A DNA stretch of 64,000 nucleotides from Paraburkholderia antibiotica (GTDB lineage Bacteria > Pseudomonadota > Gammaproteobacteria > Burkholderiales > Burkholderiaceae), in the NCBI RefSeq assembly GCF_012927125.1, contig NZ_JABBFZ010000007.1, positions 124,001-188,000 on the forward strand, in the 5' to 3' direction. The translations under genes were made by a program, and so were the position numbers. Position 1 is the first letter of the stretch; each line of letters begins with the position of its first letter. This document shows, one piece after another, positions 26,981 to 35,063 of this stretch. The notes beneath the pieces were generated by a model. That model did no database searches and had not been told where the DNA came from. It was given only the letters and a program-made list of their open reading frames with translations.

Positions 26981-27841
26981 TTATTTCGCCTTCACGCGAC
27001 GCACGTGCTCTTCGAGCTCGGCGAACGACGGACGCTCGGTGGAGAACAGCACCTTGCGGCCGAACTCGACGGCAATCGCCGGCGCGTAGCCGTTCAGGCT
27101 CGCGAGAATCGTCACCTTGATGCACTGGAACATCTTGGTCGACTCGGTCACGCGCTGCTCCGCGACGCTCGCGAGCGGGCCGATCAGCCCGTACGAAAGC
27201 AAAATGCCGAGGAAGGTGCCGACCAGCGCCTGCGCGATCATTTCGCCGAGCACGGCGGGCGGCTTGTCGGCCGAGGCCATCGTGTGCACCACGCCCATCA
27301 CCGCGGCGACGATACCGAACGCGGGCATTGCGTCGCCGACCTTGGTCAGCGCGTGCGCGGGCGCTTCGCCTTCCTGATGGTGCGTCTCGATCTCCTCGTC
27401 CATCAGGCTTTCGATCTCGAACGCGTTCATGTTGCCGCCGACCATCAGCCGCAGGTAATCGGTCAGGAATTCGATGATGTGCTTGTCGGCGAGGATCTTC
27501 GGGTACTGCGTGAAGATCGGGCTCTTCGACGGATCGTCGATGTCGGCTTCCAGCGTCAGCGTGCCTTCCTTGCGCGCTTTGGCCAGCAGGACGTACAGGA
27601 GCGCCATCAGCTCCATATAGACGTCCTTGTTGTATTTGGCGCCCTTGAACAGGGTCGGGATGACGCGCACTGTCGCCTTGATCGTCTTCATTCCGTTACC
27701 GAGAATGAACGCGCCCACACCGGCGCCGGCGATCATCAGCACTTCAACGGGTTGCAGCAGCGCGCCGAGATGGCCGCCTTCGAGCGCATAACCGCCGAAA
27801 ACGGACAATAGCGTCACGAGTGTTCCCACGAATATCAGCAC
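26981..27841 (-). CDS. motA: Flagellar stator protein MotA
   Basis: MotA is the multi-pass stator subunit. The 286-residue product has four membrane segments and the conserved motor prolines (KVGDAMPAFGIVAAVMGV and SYGLIGPLAS). It starts with GTG (27839-27841) preceded by GAGGG. A sigma-28 promoter lies 46 bases upstream, so transcription by FliA is expected, separately from flhDC. Confidence 0.96.
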   Translation of the reverse strand: MLIFVGTLVTLLSVFGGYALEGGHLGALLQPVEVLMIAGAGVGAFILGNGMKTIKATVRVIPTLFKGAKYNKDVYMELMALLYVLLAKARKEGTLTLEADIDDPSKSPIFTQYPKILADKHIIEFLTDYLRLMVGGNMNAFEIESLMDEEIETHHQEGEAPAHALTKVGDAMPAFGIVAAVMGVVHTMASADKPPAVLGEMIAQALVGTFLGILLSYGLIGPLASVAEQRVTESTKMFQCIKVTILASLNGYAPAIAVEFGRKVLFSTERPSFAELEEHVRRVKAK

Positions 27842-27855
27842 TGCCGAGCCCTCAC

Positions 27856-27877
27856 AAAAAAGCGACGGTTACCGTCG
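27856..27877 (-). terminator. Short hairpin with T-run between flhC and motA
   Basis: On the minus strand CGACG-GTAAC-CGTCG is followed by CTTTTTT. It would stop flhDC read-through, but it also lies between the motA promoter and the motA start, so FliA transcripts begin at or just before it. The stem is short. Confidence 0.5.
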
Positions 27878-27886
27878 TTAGTCAGG

Positions 27887-27913
27887 TTTACGGCAACCGG
27901 GCGGAAAACTTTC
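27887..27913 (-). promoter_or_regulatory. Sigma-28 (FliA) promoter of motAB
   Basis: On the minus strand GAAAGTTT, 11 bases, GCCGTAAA; compared with TAAAGTTT-N11-GCCGATAA this matches seven of eight and six of eight positions with ideal spacing. Confidence 0.7.
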
Positions 27914-27975
27914 GGGGGAAAAGAGTCGCGCCGCTCCGGTGTAAACCAGAGGCGTGCGGCCAGCGGTGGCGGCGC

Positions 27976-28608
27976 TCAGAGATCGGCGATGGCGAGAGGT
28001 TCGGCGACGCTGCTCACGGTCCGCTCGACGCCGGCGGCCACGAGCGGCGGCGTCTGCTGTTCGAGCTGCATCGCGACGGCGCGGGTTTGCGCCGCCTTCT
28101 TCGTCTTGCCCGCGCGCGACGGCGGCTGGCACAGCCCGCAGACGAACGCGTGCTGCGGATCGTGCGCGTGGGCCACGAAGTTCCCGCTGCAACGGCGGCA
28201 GGTACTCATCTGCAGCATCCCCGAGTCGAAGAAGCGCACCAGCGTCCACGCGCGCGTGAGGCTCAGCACGGGTTCGTCGTCGTGCAACTGCACGTGTTCC
28301 AGATACAGCCGGTAGCTCTTCACGATCGATTCGATCGCGCGGCAGCCGCCGTAACCGGCCATGAAACGGTAGATGTTGTAGAACAGCGACGAATGAAAGT
28401 TCGGCTGCCAGGTCATGAACCAGTCCGTCGAGAACGGCAGCATGCCCTTGGGCGGCGAGACCCCTTTCAGTTCCTTGTACAGCTTGATGAGCCGGTCGCG
28501 CGACAGGCTGGTCTCGGCCTCCAGCAGCTGCAGACGCGCGCCGAGTTCGATCAGCTCGATCGCCAGCGTGATTTCGCGGACTTCGAGGACGACACTCTTG
28601 ATGGCCAT
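27976..28608 (-). CDS. flhC: Flagellar master regulator subunit FlhC
   Basis: FlhC with FlhD forms the class I transcription activator of flagellar genes. The 210-residue product starts MAIKSVVLEVREITLAIEL (ATG overlapping the flhD stop as ATGA; a longer frame runs into flhD and is rejected) and has the zinc-binding cysteines in STCRRCSGNF and VCGLCQPP. The C-terminal tail is variable. Confidence 0.96.
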   Translation of the reverse strand: MAIKSVVLEVREITLAIELIELGARLQLLEAETSLSRDRLIKLYKELKGVSPPKGMLPFSTDWFMTWQPNFHSSLFYNIYRFMAGYGGCRAIESIVKSYRLYLEHVQLHDDEPVLSLTRAWTLVRFFDSGMLQMSTCRRCSGNFVAHAHDPQHAFVCGLCQPPSRAGKTKKAAQTRAVAMQLEQQTPPLVAAGVERTVSSVAEPLAIADL

Positions 28609-28928
28609 CAGCCGAGATGCTCGACCGGCTGGCTCGCCATCAGAATCGCCGAATGCGCCTGCGCGACGGCGCGCGACTTGTCCTTGTCGGCGAGCGCGGA
28701 CAGCACCGCGTGATCGTCGAAGCGGAAGCGACACAGCATCTGGTTCGACGCCGCGAGCTTGACGGTCTGCGCCAACGACAGATTGGCGAGCACGTCGGCC
28801 AGTTGATCTGAAATACCCATGCGAAACATGCCCATCGGCTTGTCTTCGCGCAGCAGACGCTGGGCGAGCAGCAGATAGGACAGGTTAACTTCCCTGATCT
28901 CATTGAGCATATCGCTAGTCGTGCTCAT
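28608..28928 (-). CDS. flhD: Flagellar master regulator subunit FlhD
   Basis: FlhD is the partner of FlhC. The 106-residue product contains the family core (IREVNLSYLLLAQRLLRED and the following KPMGMFRMGIS). The ATG follows GGGGGGAAATC. It is the first gene of flhDC, downstream of an 824-base regulatory region shared with the divergent glycosyltransferase gene. Confidence 0.96.
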   Translation of the reverse strand: MSTTSDMLNEIREVNLSYLLLAQRLLREDKPMGMFRMGISDQLADVLANLSLAQTVKLAASNQMLCRFRFDDHAVLSALADKDKSRAVAQAHSAILMASQPVEHLG

Positions 28929-29752
28929 GATTTCCCCCCGGTTCGTTTATTCGGCTGGTCAGGCCGCTTTTTGCGGAAACGTTTGCTCGAACGCGCGCAC
29001 TTGCACCGCGCGAATCGGCTCGTTCCTGTCTTGCGAGCATTGTCCCGAAAGGGGCGGCCGACGAAAATCGGAGAGACACCCAACCTGTTTGACGGATTAA
29101 TCCGTCATTTCTGTAGGAATTTTTCCTACAGACGCGGCTGCGGCGAAGCCGTAAATGGGATTGAACGGGTGTGGCGCGGGACGCCAGAATGCGCGTTGGG
29201 AATGCGTGCTGGAAATTCGAGCGACCGCAGCGTGTACCGGATGGTGAATTTTAGGGACCGGTTCAACGCATCGTTAAAACGGCGAAAAACAATTATAAGA
29301 CCTTTTCATTTGCCCGCAATCTGGCTAGGTTAGACGACGCTCCCGCTTCTTTCGACCCTCAGGTCCGCCGCTTGCTGCAATGCATCCGGCTTGTCGGGGC
29401 GTTTATCGAGCATGCGGAATAACGCTCCCGATAATCGGGAAAGCCTGCGATCCAAGCCGGCCCGCATGCTGTAACGGCCGATGTTTCGCGCTGTAACAAC
29501 ATTAAGCGATTGAAAAATAGCTCGAATTAGCGCGGTCGATCCCGATAATGAAGCTAAGGGATAACCCGATACCAATTCGGAGCACCCTCGGGCGGCGGCA
29601 AAACCGCGCCCAACCGTCCGTCTGGCATTCGCTCCTCGCGCCTATTCGAGCGCCCCCGTGCGAAGCCATATTCAGGCAATTTTGATGGGATCGGCGTCAG
29701 GCGCGAAGCGTCAACTCTGAGCGCCAACGCCGATCGACACAGGAGAAACCGC
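28929..29752. other. Long regulatory region between flhDC and the glycosyltransferase gene
   Basis: An 824-base region without a supportable gene, more AT-rich than its surroundings in 29270-29330 and 29480-29560. It holds two neighbouring palindromes (29091-29131, listed separately) and a direct repeat GCTGTAAC about 29468-29500. It must contain the flhDC promoter and that of the divergent gene. Confidence 0.6.
29091..29131. promoter_or_regulatory. Two adjacent palindromes upstream of flhDC (putative operators)
   Basis: GACGGATTAATCCGTC (29091-29106) is a perfect 16-base palindrome. Four bases on, CTGTAGGAA-TTT-TTCCTACAG (29111-29131) has perfect nine-base arms. Both lie 163-203 bases before flhD. 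The second resembles sites of NarL/LuxR-type response regulators (TAGGAA half-sites as in BvgA or RcsB boxes); this is inference. Confidence 0.5.
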
Positions 29753-30817
29753 ATGCGAATCGCACAAATCGCGCCGCTTTACGAAGCCGTACCCCCGAAA
29801 CTCTATGGCGGCACCGAACGCGTCGTGTCGTATCTGACCGAAGCCCTGGTCGATCTGGGCCACGACGTCACGCTATTCGCGAGCGGCGATTCGGTCACCT
29901 CCGCCAACCTGGAGGCTTGCTGGCCGCGTGCGCTGCGACTCGATCCGACGATTCGCGACGCGCTCGCGCCGCACGTGCTGATGATGGAAAAGGTGCGCAA
30001 GGTCGCGCACGAATTCGACGTGCTGCACTTTCACCTCGACTACATGCCGTTCCCGCTGTTCACGACGATGGATACGCCGTTCGTGACCACGCTGCACGGC
30101 CGTCTCGATCTGCCGGAATTGCAGCCGGTGTTCGATGCGTTCTCGCACGTGCCGGTCGTGTCGATTTCCGATTCGCAGCGCATTCCGCTGCAGCAGGCCA
30201 ACTGGCTGAACACGATCTATCACGGCCTGCCGGAGCAACTGCTCACGCCGCAGCCGCACAAGAAGCCCGAATACCTGGCTTTCCTCGGTCGCATCTGTCC
30301 GGAAAAGCGCGTCGATACAGCTATCAAGATCGCTGCCCAAAGCGGTTTGCCGCTGAAGATCGCCGCCAAGGTGGACAAGGTCGACATGGAGTATTTCAAA
30401 CGCGACATCGAGCCGTTGCTGTCGATGGCGCATGTGGAATTCGTCGGCGAAATCAACGAGGCGCAGAAGCCCGAGTTCCTGTCGGGCGCGAAGGCGCTGC
30501 TGTTCCCGATCGACTGGTCGGAGCCGTTCGGCCTCGTGATGATCGAGTCGATGGCGTGCGGCACGCCCGTCATCGCGTTCAACCGCGGCTCGGTGCCGGA
30601 AGTGATCGACCACGGCGTGACCGGCTATATCGTCGAGGACGTGCAAGGCGCGGTGGCCGCGCTGCAACGTCTGGACGAGCTGTCGCGCAGCGAAATCCGC
30701 GCGCAGTTCGAACGCCGCTTCAGTTCGAAAACGATGGCCCAGAACTATATCGACGGCTATTCGGCGTTGATTGAAACGCAGCGGCGCCCGGTATTGCGCC
30801 AGGTAGCGGTGGGCTAA
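29753..30817 (+). CDS. Glycosyltransferase family 4 protein
   Basis: A GT-B-fold glycosyltransferase of 354 residues, expected to transfer a sugar from a nucleotide-sugar donor in the cytoplasm. It starts MRIAQIAPLYEAVPPKLYGG, with the family GGTERVVSYL loop, the donor site region LAFLGRICPEKRVD and the E-x7-E motif EPFGLVMIESMACGTPVIAF. Start has AGGAGA upstream. No polysaccharide genes are adjacent, so the acceptor is unknown. Confidence 0.9.
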   Translation: MRIAQIAPLYEAVPPKLYGGTERVVSYLTEALVDLGHDVTLFASGDSVTSANLEACWPRALRLDPTIRDALAPHVLMMEKVRKVAHEFDVLHFHLDYMPFPLFTTMDTPFVTTLHGRLDLPELQPVFDAFSHVPVVSISDSQRIPLQQANWLNTIYHGLPEQLLTPQPHKKPEYLAFLGRICPEKRVDTAIKIAAQSGLPLKIAAKVDKVDMEYFKRDIEPLLSMAHVEFVGEINEAQKPEFLSGAKALLFPIDWSEPFGLVMIESMACGTPVIAFNRGSVPEVIDHGVTGYIVEDVQGAVAALQRLDELSRSEIRAQFERRFSSKTMAQNYIDGYSALIETQRRPVLRQVAVG

Positions 30818-30831
30818 GCGAGCCTGAAAAA

Positions 30832-30862
30832 ACGGCCGGCGCATTTGCAGCCGGCCGTTTTC
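30832..30862. terminator. Bidirectional-looking terminator after the glycosyltransferase gene
   Basis: Nine-base stem ACGGCCGGC / GCCGGCCGT with a 9-base loop, followed on the plus strand by TTTTC and preceded by AAAAAA. Confidence 0.85.
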
Positions 30863-30962
30863 AGCGTGTTTTGAACCTTCGCTTTGAACGCTCGAATTAC
30901 CACTGAATCGTCATCGGAATCGTTTGCGCGAGCGCAAATCGTAGATATCCTGTGACAGGACG

Positions 30963-30994
30963 AAAAAAAGCCGCCTCGCATGGGCGGCTTTTTT
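30963..30994. terminator. Strong terminator, probably of the H-NS-like gene
   Basis: AAAAAAAGCCGCC - TCGCATG - GGCGGCTTTTTT works on both strands. The H-NS-like gene ends 112 bases away on the minus strand and has no other hairpin before this one. Confidence 0.85.
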
Positions 30995-31105
30995 AATGCA
31001 GGAATGGTTGCGCTTCCATCCTGCATTAGCGCAGGACCAATAAGCCTCGCGGCAAAAAAACCTTCAGCGCGCTTTCACGCTCCCGCGCGACAGATCGCCA
31101 CTGGC

Positions 31106-31408
31106 TCAGGCCGAGCCAATCAAAAAGCGTTCGCGATTCTTGCCGACGATCCACTTGGGTGGTTTGCCGCGTCCACTCCACGTATTGCCCGATTTAGGAT
31201 CCTGATACTTCGCCGGCAGCGGAGCCTTCTTCGGCGGACGACCGCGCCGGGCCGCGACCGCGAAGCCGAGATCCTGTGCGGACAGCCCGTATTCGGCGAT
31301 TTTTTGGCGGATGTCAGCGATGACATTGTCAATCTCGGTACGCCGAGCTTCTTCAGCCTGCGCCTGCAATTTGGCGATCTGCGCCTTCAGATCTGCATAT
31401 TGAGACAT
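31106..31408 (-). CDS. H-NS family nucleoid-associated protein
   Basis: A 100-residue xenogeneic-silencer-type protein. The N-terminal coiled coil (about residues 3-42: LKAQIAKLQAQAEEARR) mediates oligomerisation, RRGRPPKK is a basic linker, and TWSGRGKPPKWI near residue 80 is the H-NS DNA-binding motif with the AT-hook-like loop. It is the short form common in Burkholderiaceae. A good ribosome binding site GGGAGAA lies upstream. It is divergent from aqpZ across an AT-rich intergenic region, which may be one of its own targets. Confidence 0.92.
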   Translation of the reverse strand: MSQYADLKAQIAKLQAQAEEARRTEIDNVIADIRQKIAEYGLSAQDLGFAVAARRGRPPKKAPLPAKYQDPKSGNTWSGRGKPPKWIVGKNRERFLIGSA

Positions 31409-31592
31409 TCGGTTCTCCCTTTTCTAGAACTCATTCGACCGCAGACTAACTGTAATTATAAAAATTCGCAATGGCCAATAATACCGGTTTAGCAAGTTTT
31501 CCTCTGATAATTATTAAGAAAAGAACCGGTGAAATGTAAAACATCCACTTTATCCTGCAATAGTTTCTAAATCCTGTTGAGATTGACAATTG

Positions 31593-31625
31593 TTGACACC
31601 CGCTTTGTCGATGCCTACCTAGAAT
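31593..31625 (+). promoter_or_regulatory. Putative sigma-70 promoter of aqpZ
   Basis: TTGACA (31593-31598), 17 bases, TACCTA (31616-31621), with TAGAAT overlapping downstream. A second TTGACA lies ten bases upstream. Confidence 0.4.
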
Positions 31626-31701
31626 TGCGCGCTCAAGGGGCGTATTCGTCGTTATCGATGCGCTCTACTGACGTATCCAATTCTTTTTAGGATCATCAAT
31701 C

Positions 31702-32442
31702 ATGCAGTTGTCAAAGCGCCTTGTTGCCGAAGTGTTCGGCACCTTCTGGCTCGTGCTCGGGGGTTGCGGTAGCGCGGTCCTCGCCGCGAACTTCGCCGGG
31801 CCGGTTCATGGTCTGGGCATCGGCTTCGTCGGCGTGTCGCTCGCGTTCGGCCTGACCGTGCTGACAATGGCCTTTGCGATCGGCCATATTTCGGGCTGCC
31901 ACCTGAATCCGGCAGTGAGCGTCGGCCTGACCGTCGCCGGCCGCTTTCCGGCGCGCGACCTGCTGCCGTACATCATCGCGCAGGTCATCGGCGCAGTGCT
32001 CGGCGCCTTCGTGCTGTCGCTGATCGCATCGGGCAAGCCGGGCTTCGATCTGGTCGCGAGCGGCTTCGCGACCAACGGCTACGGCGAACAATCGCCGGGC
32101 CATTACTCGCTCGCCGCTGCGTTCATCTGCGAAGTGGTGATGACGGGCTTCTTCCTGTTCGTGATTCTCGGCGCGACCGACCGTCGTGCGCCGGCCGGCT
32201 TCGCACCGATCGCAATCGGCCTGTGCCTCACGCTGATTCACCTGATCTCGATTCCGGTCACCAACACGTCGGTCAATCCGGCACGCTCGACCGGCCCGGC
32301 GCTGTTCGTCGGCGGCGCGGCGATCGATCAGCTGTGGCTCTTCTGGGTCGCGCCGATCATCGGTGCGGTGATCGCGGGTGTCGTGTATCCGCTGATTGCC
32401 GAAGACCGCAGCGACGCGGCGCGCAAGCTCGCGCTGGATTGA
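31702..32442 (+). CDS. aqpZ: Aquaporin Z
   Basis: AqpZ is a six-helix water channel of the inner membrane. The 246-residue product starts [18 protein letters not shown] and has both NPA boxes, [12 protein letters not shown] and [12 protein letters not shown], the latter with the selectivity-filter arginine, and [13 protein letters not shown] in the extracellular loop as in bacterial AqpZ. The start has an AGGATCAT region upstream. It stands alone, divergent from the H-NS-like gene, and is followed by a terminator. Confidence 0.96.
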   Translation: MQLSKRLVAEVFGTFWLVLGGCGSAVLAANFAGPVHGLGIGFVGVSLAFGLTVLTMAFAIGHISGCHLNPAVSVGLTVAGRFPARDLLPYIIAQVIGAVLGAFVLSLIASGKPGFDLVASGFATNGYGEQSPGHYSLAAAFICEVVMTGFFLFVILGATDRRAPAGFAPIAIGLCLTLIHLISIPVTNTSVNPARSTGPALFVGGAAIDQLWLFWVAPIIGAVIAGVVYPLIAEDRSDAARKLALD

Positions 32443-32495
32443 TGGTTTGACGGCATGGTTTGACAGAACCGTCGCGTGATCTTCACGCGATCGGC

Positions 32496-32526
32496 CAAAA
32501 AAACGGGCGCTGCGGCGCCCGTTTTC
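32496..32526 (+). terminator. Terminator after aqpZ
   Basis: ACGGGCGC - TGCG - GCGCCCGT followed by TTTC and preceded by seven A; works on both strands. Confidence 0.85.
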
Positions 32527-32625
32527 AATTGTGGCGAGCAATGCGCGATACATCGCGCAGCGGCCTCCCTCGGTGAGGCCGCTGCTAGAATCGGGCGACT
32601 CCCCAGCCTCGCACAGGTGCAATCG

Positions 32626-33408
32626 ATGAACCGTTTTCGCGGATTTCTGCATGGCGTCGCGCTTTCGCTCGGCGGCTTGTGCGTGAGCGTGTCGCTGGTC
32701 CAGGGAGCACAGGCTGCCACGGCGACTGCCACCGCAGCGGCCGCTGCGGCCGCTGCGGCCTCGGCGCCGACCTCGGCCAACGGCAATATCGAAACGCTCG
32801 TTTTCGTTCGACACGGCGAGAAGCCCGCGCAAGGCTACGGCCAACTCGACTGCCAGGGCCTCAACCGCGCGCTCGCGTTGCCGGCCGTCATCGCCGCCAA
32901 GTTCGGCAAGCCCGATGCGATCTATGCGCCGGACCCCGGCCAAAAGAAAAACGACAGCGGCCATTCGTACTATTACGTCCGGCCGCTCGCGACGATCGAA
33001 CCCACGGCGATCCAATTCCAGCTGCCCGTGCAAACGCCGTACGGTTTTGCACAGATCGATCAGCTCGGCAATGCGCTCGTCGACCCGGCCAATCGCGGCA
33101 AGCTGATCGTGATTGCGTGGGAGCATCGGCTGATCGAGCAATTGCTGCGGCAAATGCTGAGCGCGCATGGTGGCAATGCGGCCGACGTACCGAAGTGGCA
33201 TAGCAACGACTTCGACAGCATCTATATCGTGCAACTCGACTGGCAGAACGGCACGCCTCGCGCGAGTTTCAAACACGATCGCGAAGGACTCGACGGCCGT
33301 GCCACCGATTGCCCTTGCGCAGCATTGCCGGGTGGAGCGGCATCGGCTTCACTACCGGGGGCCGCGAAATCGGCAAATGCGAATGCCTCGGCCAATGCGG
33401 CGGATTAA
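32626..33408 (+). CDS. Exported histidine phosphatase family protein
   Basis: The 260-residue product has a signal peptide (VSVSLVQGAQA, cleavage near residue 31), an unusual Ala/Thr low-complexity stretch (about residues 31-50), then a histidine phosphatase fold: LVFVRHGEKP near residue 60 is the catalytic RHG motif and IVIAWEHRLIEQLL near residue 165 supplies the second histidine. Substrate unknown; it is probably periplasmic. Start ATG at 32626 fits the signal peptide; the frame is open upstream to 32476. Confidence 0.82.
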   Translation: MNRFRGFLHGVALSLGGLCVSVSLVQGAQAATATATAAAAAAAAASAPTSANGNIETLVFVRHGEKPAQGYGQLDCQGLNRALALPAVIAAKFGKPDAIYAPDPGQKKNDSGHSYYYVRPLATIEPTAIQFQLPVQTPYGFAQIDQLGNALVDPANRGKLIVIAWEHRLIEQLLRQMLSAHGGNAADVPKWHSNDFDSIYIVQLDWQNGTPRASFKHDREGLDGRATDCPCAALPGGAASASLPGAAKSANANASANAAD

Positions 33409-33693
33409 TCGGGTAATACAGATGTAAGCCGCAATTACGCGCGCCGCGGAGTAAATCGGCGAGAGGGCATGGCAAACCGATGCTTAGCGCGAATGCGCTC
33501 GACCCGATGCCTTATAAGACGGGGTTTCGAGACAGTCGCGGTCCGCCCGTGCGTCGAATGCGTCATATTTTCCGCCTCCTGTCATTGCTTCGACGATGCT
33601 TGCAGTCCGTAACATCTCGTCGCAGTCAGCACCGCATCGAGTGCGTACATTGGTCCTGTGCGACACACCTACGTCGCTTCACAGGAGAACCAC

Positions 33694-33987
33694 ATGAAAC
33701 GCATCGTCACTCACTTGCTGGTTGCTGCCGGACTCGCGGCGGGCGCATGCGGTGTCGCGCAGGCGCACACGGATCTGAACGTCGGCCTGTCGCTCGGCGC
33801 CCCGGTTTATGCCGCACCCGCGCGCGTTTATGCGGCGCCAGAGCCGGTGTACTACGGCGGGTGGCATCAACGTTACGGGCGCGACTACTACTACCGCGAC
33901 TATCACCGCTATGACCGCGGCTGGGGCCGTGACGATCATCGTTGGGGTCGCGGCGATCACGGCGAGCATCGCGGCTGGCGCGATTGA
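33694..33987 (+). CDS. Small secreted Tyr/Arg/His-rich protein
   Basis: A 97-residue protein with a clear signal peptide (MKRIVTHLLVAAGLAAG, cleavage after AQA near residue 24), then a Val/Ala/Pro segment and a C-terminal half rich in Tyr, Arg, Asp, His, Gly and Trp. It resembles small exported hypothetical proteins of Burkholderiales; I do not recognise a function. AGGAGAA sits seven bases before the ATG at 33694. A strong terminator follows at 34123-34158. Confidence 0.75.
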   Translation: MKRIVTHLLVAAGLAAGACGVAQAHTDLNVGLSLGAPVYAAPARVYAAPEPVYYGGWHQRYGRDYYYRDYHRYDRGWGRDDHRWGRGDHGEHRGWRD

Positions 33988-34122
33988 TCGGCACGGGTGA
34001 AGTGACGCTGGTCAGGCTGGCGTAGCGAGAAGGTTCGAGGCTTGGGATTTGGTTCGGGTTTCGGGCTGAGCGCCGCCCATGAACTCGACGAATTGAAATG
34101 CCGCGCTACACGAGCCAATGTC

Positions 34123-34158
34123 AACGGCCCGCATCCACGTAAGCGGATGCGGGCCGTT
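34123..34158. terminator. Convergent terminator between the small secreted protein gene and the HAD gene
   Basis: Perfect 14-base stem AACGGCCCGCATCC / GGATGCGGGCCGTT with an 8-base loop, then CTGTTTTC on the plus strand. Confidence 0.85.
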
Positions 34159-34184
34159 CTGTTTTCATCGCAAGCGGGAACGAC

Positions 34185-35006
34185 TCAGGACGCGAGTTCG
34201 TCGTTGAGAGAAAAAAGCTTGCGCAGATGATGCGCGACGCCTGCCTCGAAGTTGTTGCCGATGCGCGGTACGTGAGGCAGACGCGTGATCAGATCGGGAT
34301 TGGCGTTGTTCATCATGAACGGATGACCGGCCGTTTCGAGCAGATCGATGTCGTTCATGTTGTCGCCGAACGCGACGCAGTGCGACGCGTCGACACCAAG
34401 ACGCTCGAGCACGATCTGCAACGCGCGCCCCTTCGATACGTTGGACGTCATCACCTCCAGGCAGTCCGGCAGCGAATACGTCACGTAAAGGCGCTCGCCG
34501 AATTCGCGTTCGAGGTTGGCGGCGATCTGCGCGAGATCGGCCGGATCGCCGATGTAAAGCACCTTCGCGATGTCCTCGCCGTGGTGCTTCGGCAGGTCGG
34601 TCACTTCATAGGTGAAGCCCGAGTCCTGATGAAACTTCAGCAGGTCGGGCGCATCGCGGTCGATCAGCCAGGCGCTGTCGGCAAACAGATTCACGATCAC
34701 GCGACCATGCGCGCCGACGATTTCCGGCAGCACGAGACGCTGAACGATCGCCGGCGGCAAATCGTCGGTATGGATAACGGTGTTGTCCGGCGCGTGAATG
34801 CGCGCGCCGTTCGACGTGATCAGATATGGATTGATGCCGAGCAGGTCGCGAATTCCCGCGACGTCGCAGTAGTGCCGCCCCGTGGCGATCACGAACTGCA
34901 GGCCGTCGCTTTCGAGCTTGCGCACCGTGGCAACCGTGAACGGATCCACCTGGTGGTCGGCGTTGAGCAGTGTGCCGTCGAGATCCGTGGCGATGACTTT
35001 GTACAT
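34185..35006 (-). CDS. HAD-superfamily Cof-type phosphatase
   Basis: The 273-residue product is a Cof/YidA-type HAD phosphatase expected to hydrolyse small phosphorylated metabolites. Motif I is ATDLDGTLL (residues 6-14), motif II FVIATGRH, motif III the lysine in VSKGRALQ and motif IV VAFGDNMNDIDLL, with the large C2 cap between. The cap sequence does not fix the substrate. It lies 57 bases downstream of a sugar-kinase-like gene on the same strand, so a joint role in sugar-phosphate metabolism is possible. Confidence 0.9.
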   Translation of the reverse strand: MYKVIATDLDGTLLNADHQVDPFTVATVRKLESDGLQFVIATGRHYCDVAGIRDLLGINPYLITSNGARIHAPDNTVIHTDDLPPAIVQRLVLPEIVGAHGRVIVNLFADSAWLIDRDAPDLLKFHQDSGFTYEVTDLPKHHGEDIAKVLYIGDPADLAQIAANLEREFGERLYVTYSLPDCLEVMTSNVSKGRALQIVLERLGVDASHCVAFGDNMNDIDLLETAGHPFMMNNANPDLITRLPHVPRIGNNFEAGVAHHLRKLFSLNDELAS

Positions 35007-35063
35007 GGTGGAGGCGGACGGCCGAACCGTCAGTGCAGCGTCAAAGTGCGTATTTTACAGGTC

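Noticed and set aside
30923..30938. Palindrome TTTGCGCGAGCGCAAA as an operator
   Set aside because: Lies between two terminators with no promoter it could control; left as chance.
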